Origin: an uncultured Oscillospiraceae bacterium
GTDB taxonomy: Bacteria; Bacillota; Clostridia; Oscillospirales; Acutalibacteraceae
Assembly: GCA_900540305.1 (NCBI GenBank)
Contig: UQFL01000062.1
Span: forward strand, 1-10,808
Direction: 5' to 3'
DNA length: 10,808 bases
Below the pieces are notes generated by a model. It was not told where the DNA came from. It searched no databases and saw only the letters and a list, made by a program, of their open reading frames with translations. The position numbers and the translations under genes were made by a program. Every line of letters begins with the position of its first letter. Position 1 is the stretch's first letter. Shown here one piece after another: positions 1-5,542 of the stretch.

Positions 1-11
1 CGGGCATTTTT
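1..11 (+). terminator. Possible 3' arm and T-tract of an upstream terminator (truncated)
   Basis: The window opens with CGGGC followed by ATTTTT, which is what the right arm and T-run of a rho-independent terminator look like. The left arm would lie outside the window, so the pairing cannot be checked. It would fit with ohyA starting a new transcription unit at its own promoter just downstream. Confidence 0.3.
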
Positions 12-18
12 CTGTTTA

Positions 19-46
19 TTGTTAACCTGCGAAAAAATAATATAAT
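19..46 (+). promoter_or_regulatory. Sigma-A-type promoter of ohyA
   Basis: TTGTTA at 19-24 and a perfect TATAAT at 41-46 are separated by 16 bases. Transcription would begin at about 52-54, giving a leader of roughly 28 nt before the ATG at 81. The -10 box overlaps an upstream in-frame ATG at 45, so that ATG would not be in the mRNA. Confidence 0.7.
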
Positions 47-80
47 GAAATTACAAAATAAAAATTTGGAGATGAATTTT

Positions 81-1874
81 ATGTATTATTCAGCAGGAAC
101 TTATGAATCCTTTGCACATCCCGAAAAGCCAAAGAATGTTGACAAAAAATCCGCCTATATTATCGGCACCGGTCTTGCCGGTCTTACAGCAGCATTTTAT
201 CTGGTGCGTGACGGTCAGATGAAGGGCGAGCATATCCACCTTCTTGAAAAGTTAGAGCTTGCCGGCGGAAGCTGTGACGGACGAAAGGATGTTACAAAAG
301 GCTTTTATATGCGCGGCGGCAGAGAAATGGATAACCATTTTGAAGTTATGTGGGATATGTTCAGAGATGTTCCTTCTTTGGAAAATCCCGAGGTTTCCGT
401 TCTTGACGAGTACTATTGGCTCAACAAGCACGATCCAAACTATTCTCTGTGCAGAGCCTCTGTAAACCGCGGAGAAGACGCTCATACAGATAAAAAATTC
501 GGACTTGATAAAGAATCTGCAATGGCTCTTTCACAGTTGTTTATTACACCTGAAAAGACTCTTGAAGGTAAGAAAATTTCGGAGGTTCTGCCGGATTCAT
601 TCTGGTCAACAAATTTCTGGCTTTACTGGCAGACTATGTTTGCATTTCAACGTTGGTCAAGTGCGCTTGAGATGAAACGTTATCTATGCCGTTATGTTCA
701 TCATATTGATGGACTTCCTGATTTCAGCGCTCTTCGCTTCACAAAGTATAATCAGTATGAAAGCCTGATTTTGCCACTGGTAAAATACCTTGAAAACCAC
801 GGCGTTACAATCGAGTACGGTATGAATGTAAAAAATGTTATTATCGACACCGTAGGCGACAAAAAGATTGCAAGGCAGATTGTGTTTATTAAAGACGGCA
901 AGGAGCAAACAATAGATTTAGTTGAGGATGACCTTGTGTTTATTACAAACGGTTGTTGCACCGACACTTCCTGCTACGGCGACCAAACACACGCTCCCGA
1001 CCTTACAAAAGCTAAAAACGGTACAGGCGAGTCATGGGATTTATGGAAAAACATTGCAAAGCAGGCTGAGCACAGTGAGTTCGGTAATCCCGATAATTTC
1101 TGCACCAATATTGAAGAAACAAACTGGATGAGTGCTACTGTTGCAACATCTAACGAAGAAATTATTCAACACATAATCAACATTTGCAAGAGGGATCCTC
1201 GCGAGGGAAAGGTTACCACAGGTGGTATTGTTACTGTTAAAGACAGTATGGATAACTGGTATCTGTCGTGGACAATCAACCGTCAGCCTCAGTTTAAGTC
1301 ACAGGATAAAGACACTGTTTTAATTTGGCTTTATGCTTTGACCACAAACAAGGAAGGTAATTATGTTAAAAAGGCAATGCGTGACTGCACAGGCGAGGAG
1401 GTATGCCGTGAGTGGCTGTATCATATCGGTATTCCTGATGCGGAAATTGATGACCTTGCAAAAAATGCCTGCAACACCACAACCTGCTTTATGCCATTCA
1501 TTAACGCCTTTTTCCAGCCGAGAAAGAACGAGGACCGTCCAAAGGTTGTACCTGACGGCGCTGTAAACTTTGCTTTCCTTGGTCAGTTTGCAGAAACTCC
1601 CCGTGACACAATATTCACGATAGAATATTCAATGCGTACCGGTATGGAATCTGTTTATACTCTCCTTGATGTTGACCGCGGTGTTCCTGAGGTTTGGGGC
1701 AGTAAATATGATGTTCGTGAGCTTCTCCGTGCCTGCTACTACGCTATTGATAAGAAACCGATTACCGATGTTAAGCTTTCGCTTATGGAAAAGGAGTTCG
1801 TAAAGATTCTGCTTAAAAAGGTTGAAGGTACGGATATTGAAATTCTTCTAAAAGAAAGCGGTCTTATCGAGTAA
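81..1874 (+). CDS. ohyA: Oleate hydratase (MCRA family, FAD-dependent)
   Basis: The product adds water to the cis-9 double bond of oleic, linoleic and related free fatty acids, giving 10-hydroxy fatty acids. It is a cytosolic or membrane-peripheral flavoprotein of the myosin-cross-reactive-antigen family. With the ATG at 81 it has 597 residues, close to the usual ~590, and begins MYYSAGTYESFA, typical of the family. A dinucleotide-binding GTGLAG motif lies at 29-34. The RGGREM motif at 78-83 supplies Glu82, and the FQRWSSALEMKRY stretch ends in Tyr201. Both match by position and context the catalytic Glu82 and Tyr201 described for the Staphylococcus aureus enzyme. GGAG at 68-71 sits 9 nt before ATG 81, whereas the in-frame ATGs at 45 and 72 have no usable Shine-Dalgarno site. 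No signal peptide is present. The gene is monocistronic, between its own promoter and a strong terminator. Likely roles are detoxifying host or dietary unsaturated fatty acids. Confidence 0.96.
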   Translation: MYYSAGTYESFAHPEKPKNVDKKSAYIIGTGLAGLTAAFYLVRDGQMKGEHIHLLEKLELAGGSCDGRKDVTKGFYMRGGREMDNHFEVMWDMFRDVPSLENPEVSVLDEYYWLNKHDPNYSLCRASVNRGEDAHTDKKFGLDKESAMALSQLFITPEKTLEGKKISEVLPDSFWSTNFWLYWQTMFAFQRWSSALEMKRYLCRYVHHIDGLPDFSALRFTKYNQYESLILPLVKYLENHGVTIEYGMNVKNVIIDTVGDKKIARQIVFIKDGKEQTIDLVEDDLVFITNGCCTDTSCYGDQTHAPDLTKAKNGTGESWDLWKNIAKQAEHSEFGNPDNFCTNIEETNWMSATVATSNEEIIQHIINICKRDPREGKVTTGGIVTVKDSMDNWYLSWTINRQPQFKSQDKDTVLIWLYALTTNKEGNYVKKAMRDCTGEEVCREWLYHIGIPDAEIDDLAKNACNTTTCFMPFINAFFQPRKNEDRPKVVPDGAVNFAFLGQFAETPRDTIFTIEYSMRTGMESVYTLLDVDRGVPEVWGSKYDVRELLRACYYAIDKKPITDVKLSLMEKEFVKILLKKVEGTDIEILLKESGLIE

Positions 1875-1895
1875 CAAAAAAATACAAACAGCAGA

Positions 1896-1917
1896 GGAGT
1901 AATCTTTCATTTACTCC
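1896..1917 (+). other. Short hairpin behind ohyA
   Basis: GGAGTAA (1896-1902) pairs perfectly with TTACTCC (1911-1917) around an 8-nt loop. It is followed by mixed A/T sequence rather than a clean T-run. It may protect the mRNA 3' end or be an auxiliary terminator; the main terminator is the next hairpin. Confidence 0.4.
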
Positions 1918-1952
1918 CGAATTATAAATAATAATTTTATAGTATTTTTCCT

Positions 1953-1989
1953 AAAAGCTGATTCTCAATTTAATGGGAATCAGCTTTTT
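1953..1989 (+). terminator. Rho-independent terminator of ohyA
   Basis: AAAAGCTGATTC (1953-1964) and GAATCAGCTTTT (1977-1988) form a perfect 12-bp stem with a 12-nt loop, ending in a TTTTT run. The leading AAAA means it could also stop transcription arriving on the minus strand. Confidence 0.85.
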
Positions 1990-2196
1990 AACATTTAATA
2001 AAAGTAACATATTGAAAATAATGTGCTAAAATCCGTCAAAAACAATTCAAGCGAACAAACTGATTTTTTGTATTGTTTTCCTCAATATTATGAAAAAAGG
2101 TATACGTTTTGACTCCTAAACTGACGGCTACACAGGAGAACGAGGGTGCAGAAACAGTGAGCCAATTGAAAATTCGGCAGAAAAATCGGACAAGGA
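1990..2196. other. Non-coding stretch with no recognisable gene
   Basis: Between the ohyA terminator and the next hairpin I see no gene. One frame on the plus strand is open from 2094 to 2219, but it has no good start and no ribosome binding site. It could be the decayed tail of a lost gene, and its position next to a tRNA scar would suit a lost integrase, but the residues do not allow identification. Confidence 0.45.
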
Positions 2197-2228
2197 AAGC
2201 CCTAAACATCGCTGTTTAGGGCTTGTTT
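2197..2228 (+). terminator. Terminator-like hairpin before the tRNA remnant
   Basis: AAGCCCTAAAC (2197-2207) pairs perfectly with GTTTAGGGCTT (2214-2224), an 11-bp stem with loop ATCGCT, followed by only a weak GTTT tail. No intact gene ends just upstream, so it probably belonged to something now lost, such as the end of a mobile element. Confidence 0.55.
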
Positions 2229-2244
2229 AATGGCTATCGACATT

Positions 2245-2290
2245 GCTACGAACCAAAAGGTCGGGGGTTCGAATCCCTTCCGGCGTACCA
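2245..2290 (+). pseudogene. 3' half of tRNA-Arg(ACG); candidate attachment site
   Basis: From the anticodon loop onward this is a clean tRNA. The loop CTACGAA (2246-2252) carries anticodon ACG (arginine), and AGGTC (2258-2262) is a standard variable loop. The T-arm is GGGGG, TTCGAAT, CCCTT at 2263-2279, with two G-U pairs. The acceptor strand CCGGCGT is at 2280-2286, the discriminator is A and CCA is encoded at 2288-2290. The 5' half is missing: CATTG at 2241-2245 does not pair with CCAAA at 2253-2257, and nothing upstream matches the 5' acceptor strand or a D-arm. Identity stops close to the anticodon loop, where many tyrosine integrases cross over. That is what remains when an element inserts into a tRNA gene and displaces its 3' end. 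Confidence 0.75.
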
Positions 2291-2328
2291 AAAATACCAG
2301 AGTAGTTTATACTGCTCTGGTATTTTTT
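2291..2328 (+). terminator. Strong terminator directly behind the tRNA-Arg remnant
   Basis: AAAATACCAGAGTAG (2291-2305) pairs with CTGCTCTGGTATTTT (2312-2326) with one G-U pair, giving a 15-bp stem, a 6-nt loop and a T-run to 2328. It begins at the base after CCA, as native tRNA terminators do, so the tRNA half probably still has its original downstream flank. The next 100 bases (2329-2433) contain nothing I recognise. Confidence 0.85.
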
Positions 2329-2433
2329 ATTTTGATAGCTATCATCTAAAGGAAAAAGCAAAACCAATTTAATCACTACACCTCTCGTTCAAGAAGTATT
2401 TATAGTAATTTTTTGACAATATGAAAATAGTTT

Positions 2434-2462
2434 TTGACTACTGTATTGATTTTTGATACTAT
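2434..2462 (+). promoter_or_regulatory. Sigma-A-type promoter of the five-gene cassette
   Basis: TTGACT at 2434-2439 and TACTAT at 2457-2462 are separated by exactly 17 bases. Transcription would start near 2469, about 40 nt before the GTG start of the first gene. No other strong promoter was seen before 5484, so this one may drive all five following genes. Confidence 0.65.
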
Positions 2463-2509
2463 ACAATTAGATATGTCTTAATTTAAACAAACAAGAAAAG
2501 GAACATTAA

Positions 2510-2917
2510 GTGGAATCAAGTAATATCCCTTGGGAAACGATTATATTCTCATTAGTATCGGTAATTCACATACGCTTGATTATGAGCAGTCTTGTAGATT
2601 TTTATTACAACAGAAGCGCAATCAAAAAGATAAAGAAAACAGAAAGCTTTAAAGACAAACTTACATTTGCAAAATACAAAAAAAGAATTCCTCAGTTGTT
2701 TTACATCTGTTATTTTGTAATTATAGCAGTTAACGCATTAGGGTTAATACTCTTGGCAGTATTTTACGCAATACCGAAACTTAAAGCCTGCGCTTATTGG
2801 GATGATATAATATTGACTGTATTTAACATTTTATGTATAGCAACTCCACATATTTTGTTTTGGCAAAAGGATATGCGCGCCAAAGGGTTTAAATTTGACC
2901 GATGGTTGAAAAAATAG
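2510..2917 (+). CDS. Small integral membrane protein, unknown function
   Basis: This 135-residue protein matches no family I recognise. Three hydrophobic segments, roughly residues 10-32, 62-88 and 98-117, look like membrane helices. A basic stretch between the first two (many Lys at 36-60) and a basic C-terminus suggest that these parts face the cytoplasm. The start is GTG at 2510; AAGG at 2498-2501 lies 8 nt upstream, and no better start follows. It is the first gene behind the promoter at 2434-2462 and the DNA is very A/T-rich. Being first in a cassette of unknown genes, it may be the membrane partner of the soluble proteins encoded next, but this is only inference from order. Confidence 0.75.
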   Translation: MESSNIPWETIIFSLVSVIHIRLIMSSLVDFYYNRSAIKKIKKTESFKDKLTFAKYKKRIPQLFYICYFVIIAVNALGLILLAVFYAIPKLKACAYWDDIILTVFNILCIATPHILFWQKDMRAKGFKFDRWLKK

Positions 2918-2930
2918 TTAATTCATTTGA

Positions 2931-2942
2931 TACTAATTAGTA
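2931..2942. repeat. 12-bp perfect palindrome in an intergenic gap
   Basis: TACTAATTAGTA equals its own reverse complement and lies 14 bases after the stop of the membrane protein and 25 bases before the ATG at 2968. It could be a small operator. In such A/T-rich DNA a chance origin is quite possible. Confidence 0.25.
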
Positions 2943-2967
2943 AAAATTTGTAAAAGGAGAAATGAAA

Positions 2968-3513
2968 ATGCTCAACATATTAAAAGAACTTCGTGAAACA
3001 CAAGAATTAGCTGAATTTTATACTAACGGAGAAACAGAAAAATTTGAAGTAGGAAATATTGTTGCATTAAATGACAAAATATTTGCTTTTCGTTCTTTTT
3101 CCTCAAACGGTGACCAAACAGGAATTGTTACATATTCAGTGGAAGATATTTTCCAAGTCCTTACCAATACAAAATATCTTGAAAAAATAAAAAAGTTGTG
3201 TACAGATAACTCTTATTCAGATATTTCCAATGAAATTGATGAAAGCAACATAATGCTTTCAATTTTAAATATTGCGCTAAACCGAAAAGAAGTTATTTCT
3301 GTAAAACTTATGGGAAACAACGATTACAACTTCATAGGTTTTGTTGAAAGTATTGATGATAACGAATTTAAAATCAAACTACTTGATGAATATGGATATG
3401 AAGACGGCTTTGGATATGCAAGTATCAAAGATATTACCGAACTCGTATATATGACTGAGAAAGAAAGACGCCATTTTAGACTTTGGCAATTCAATCAACA
3501 AAACGAGAAATAA
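2968..3513 (+). CDS. Protein with two tandem beta-rich units, unknown function
   Basis: No named family is recognised. From the ATG at 2968 it has 181 residues. AAGGAG at 2954-2959 is 8 nt from this ATG but only 2 nt from the in-frame ATG at 2962, so 2968 is preferred. The protein contains an internal duplication: residues 28-65 and 123-160 align without gaps at a constant offset of 95. Identical positions include Gly29/124, Asp36/131, Phe39/134, Gly48/143, Gly52/147, Ser57/152, Asp60/155 and Ile61/156, with further conservative pairs. Each unit reads as a small beta-barrel ending in a short helix; the two are joined by a helical linker at about 66-110. There is no signal peptide, so it is probably cytoplasmic. 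The gene lies 11 nt upstream of the propeller gene, so the two are very likely cotranscribed. Confidence 0.8.
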   Translation: MLNILKELRETQELAEFYTNGETEKFEVGNIVALNDKIFAFRSFSSNGDQTGIVTYSVEDIFQVLTNTKYLEKIKKLCTDNSYSDISNEIDESNIMLSILNIALNRKEVISVKLMGNNDYNFIGFVESIDDNEFKIKLLDEYGYEDGFGYASIKDITELVYMTEKERRHFRLWQFNQQNEK

Positions 3514-3524
3514 TTTGAGGGATC

Positions 3525-4436
3525 ATGAGAAAAATATTAAATTTCGGCTGCAGTTCAATAGCATATAATGATAAATACATTTGCGCAGCAGGTAATATAA
3601 TAGTAACTCTAAACAGGGATGATTTTAAAGAAAAGCAGCGCATTTCAGGTTACAGAAACATTATCTCACTAGATATTGATTCTCAGTACATTTATGCGAA
3701 AAACACATCAGGACAATATTTTTTATTTGATTTGGAAACAAGTTGGTTAGTTGCTAAAGTAAAATGTGTTGAAAAAGAAAATTCAAGCAACGATTATAAT
3801 TTTTTCAGGACTGATACTGGTGTAATTCTTGATATACTTGTATCTAAAAGCGGAGACACCTATGCTGTTAAATATGATTTACTAAAAAATTCTTATGAAA
3901 AACTATATTTAACAGACAATAATTTCAGGTGTAAAAATTATATATTAAATGGTAATAAAGCTTATTTACTTTTTATAGAAAAATGCTTCATAAATAAGGA
4001 AAAACCAAAATGTATATATTTTCAAATTGATTTAAAATCAATGAAAATAATAAAGGAAACGACATTTTCACTTGAACATTCAGATAATCCGCTCGCAGTA
4101 GTAAACTCCAATTCCATATTAACTGAAGACAAAGAAATTATTGATTTTAATACTTTAGAAAAATATCCTACCAGATTAAAAGTATATTTCAAAAACAATG
4201 ACCTTGGTTATAAATACAGAATCATTCCAAAATCCAACGAGAGCATTATTTTGGTTTATTCAAAAGAAGTTTTAGTTTACAATTCAAATCTTGATAAAAT
4301 AATATTCAATTTCAAATGCGAAAAGGGCGATTGTTGCAGTTGTGCTGAGATTATTGATAACAACTTGTATGTGGGAACATGGAGCGGTTTCTTTGTTGCC
4401 ACACCAGAAAACAACGGTATAGTGAAAAATGCTTAG
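3525..4436 (+). CDS. Probable beta-propeller protein, unknown function
   Basis: A 303-residue protein without signal peptide or membrane segment. Repeated strand-turn patterns of about 40-45 residues have the form (hydrophobic run)-N/D-x-(Y/L)-(I/V)-x-(hydrophobic run)-D/N-L. Examples are NDKYICAAGNIIVTLN near 15-30, DSQYIYAKNTSGQYFLFDL near 53-71, and DNNLYVGTWSGFFV near 280-293. This is typical of a six- or seven-bladed propeller used as a protein-interaction platform. No catalytic motif is visible. GAGGGA at 3517-3522 is a close but usable ribosome binding site for the ATG at 3525. A 59-nt gap without terminator or promoter separates it from the next gene. It is among the most A/T-rich coding DNA here (for example 13 G+C in the 60 bases 4021-4080). 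A plain hypothetical protein remains possible. Confidence 0.75.
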   Translation: MRKILNFGCSSIAYNDKYICAAGNIIVTLNRDDFKEKQRISGYRNIISLDIDSQYIYAKNTSGQYFLFDLETSWLVAKVKCVEKENSSNDYNFFRTDTGVILDILVSKSGDTYAVKYDLLKNSYEKLYLTDNNFRCKNYILNGNKAYLLFIEKCFINKEKPKCIYFQIDLKSMKIIKETTFSLEHSDNPLAVVNSNSILTEDKEIIDFNTLEKYPTRLKVYFKNNDLGYKYRIIPKSNESIILVYSKEVLVYNSNLDKIIFNFKCEKGDCCSCAEIIDNNLYVGTWSGFFVATPENNGIVKNA

Positions 4437-4495
4437 GTGATTTAAATTAACAGCTTTTATTGAGCCGCAAACCACTTTAACATAGGAGCTATTTT

Positions 4496-4900
4496 ATGAC
4501 AAACATTGAATATATTATGGATTTAATAGATTGGAACAACAGCGAAAGCAATCAGTTAAAAGGAATAAAAATGGCAGATGAAGTAGAAAACTTAGATGTA
4601 TTTCTTCAGCCTTGTGATGAAAAATATTCCAAAAATGTATGGGATAACTGTGCTTTAATACTATCTAAAAAATCAGACGAAGAGTTGCAACCATATCTGA
4701 CAAAATTATTTGAATGGCTGCAAGACCTTAATTGGCCCGGAGCAATATGCATTCTCAAAAGATTAATAAACTATGCAGACACAGATTCATTTGAACCCAT
4801 ATATAATGAAAGCATAGAGACCGCAAAATCACAGGGTGAAGAAATATGGGCAAGCAATTTAGCAATAATAAAAAATCCTAAGGAGTTCTTTGGACAATGA
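4496..4900 (+). CDS. Small helical protein, DUF5071-like
   Basis: This 134-residue soluble protein is probably all-helical. The stretch LTKLFEWLQDLNWPGAICIL (about residues 64-83) resembles the conserved Trp-rich core of uncharacterised DUF5071-type proteins, where a leucine-rich helix is followed by WLQD-x-NWP; this assignment is from memory of the motif and is tentative. An upstream stretch, SKNVWDNCALIL (about 45-56), supplies the matching amphipathic helix. The start is clear: AGGAG at 4484-4488 lies 7 nt from ATG 4496. Its TGA overlaps the ATG of the lipoprotein gene in the four bases ATGA (4897-4900), so the two are translationally coupled and probably work together. No enzymatic residues are evident. 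Small Trp-rich helical proteins of this kind often occur as immunity proteins, which is a possibility only. Confidence 0.75.
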   Translation: MTNIEYIMDLIDWNNSESNQLKGIKMADEVENLDVFLQPCDEKYSKNVWDNCALILSKKSDEELQPYLTKLFEWLQDLNWPGAICILKRLINYADTDSFEPIYNESIETAKSQGEEIWASNLAIIKNPKEFFGQ

Positions 4901-5466
4901 AAAAGGTTGTTTGTTTATTAATCGCTATATCAATCTGTGTGTTTAGCGGTTGCTCTGTGAGCAGAGAAAATAAAAACTTAATAGAGTCAGCTCAGTATTA
5001 CAGAAAATTTGACGGTGAGATGCCTGCAGAAGTTACATATGAAATTTATGATTCAAGCGGAAAAACCGTTTTATCTGAAACAACCGACAGTGCGCTTTCA
5101 ATAACAATGCTTGATGAAAACACCGTTGACATAAATAAAGATATGGGAACAGGGCTTGCCGTTCACAAATATTATTCCGTAACGGAAAATAAATTTTCTC
5201 AGGAGTTTTTTTATGTTATATGTTCATCAAAAAATATGATAGCTTACATAAATGTTCCAAAAGAAAACTCTTTGCAAGACAGAACGATTGTTGTTCAAAA
5301 TATCTTTGATGAAGAAGAGTATTTCAAAGAATTTGAACTCAACTTATCACCTGCTGATACACCCGTTATTGAGGGTAATTTCAACGAAGATTTGTCCGAA
5401 ATTAACATTACATACCTGTGCGGAGAATCACATGAAGAAGTTTCTCAATCGCTCAACCTAAAGTAG
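4897..5466 (+). CDS. Putative lipoprotein, unknown function
   Basis: A 189-residue exported protein. The N-terminus MKK plus a hydrophobic run ends in a lipobox-like VFSGC, putting the lipidated Cys at residue 19. After processing the protein would be anchored to the outer face of the membrane. The mature part is rich in alternating hydrophobic residues and short turns, which suggests a beta-sandwich or barrel; no named domain is recognised. It contains five Cys in all, two of them outside the leader region (Cys109 and Cys175 approximately), which might form a disulfide. The start codon overlaps the stop of the preceding gene (ATGA), with AGGAG at 4881-4885 inside that gene. It closes the cassette; about 75 nt without a visible terminator separate it from the GH30 gene, which has its own promoter. 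Confidence 0.8.
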   Translation: MKKVVCLLIAISICVFSGCSVSRENKNLIESAQYYRKFDGEMPAEVTYEIYDSSGKTVLSETTDSALSITMLDENTVDINKDMGTGLAVHKYYSVTENKFSQEFFYVICSSKNMIAYINVPKENSLQDRTIVVQNIFDEEEYFKEFELNLSPADTPVIEGNFNEDLSEINITYLCGESHEEVSQSLNLK

Positions 5467-5483
5467 CAAGTCATAATAAATAA

Positions 5484-5512
5484 TTGAAAACGCAATGTGA
5501 TAGGTTTATAAT
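5484..5512 (+). promoter_or_regulatory. Near-consensus promoter of the GH30 gene
   Basis: TTGAAA at 5484-5489 and a perfect TATAAT at 5507-5512 are separated by exactly 17 bases. Transcription would start near 5519, about 24 nt before ATG 5543. No clear operator or catabolite-repression site was seen around it. Confidence 0.8.
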
Positions 5513-5542
5513 TAACTCATAAAATTTTATTCAGGTGGTTTT

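Noticed and set aside
45..80. Upstream start codons for ohyA at 45 and 72
   Set aside because: The ATG at 45 lies in the -10 box and has no ribosome binding site; the ATG at 72 directly abuts GGAG. The ATG at 81 has correct spacing and the family-typical N-terminus.
2094..2219. Short open frame on the plus strand ending at a TAG inside the hairpin
   Set aside because: It has no ATG, no ribosome binding site and no recognisable motif; at most it is a remnant of a lost gene.
2215..2290. An intact tRNA-Arg gene
   Set aside because: The 5' acceptor strand complementary to CCGGCGT and a D-arm are absent, and the anticodon stem has three mismatches of five.
4437..4495. A terminator or promoter in the gap between the propeller gene and the DUF5071-like gene
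   Set aside because: No stable inverted repeat with a T-run and no good -35/-10 pair is visible; read-through in one operon is more likely.
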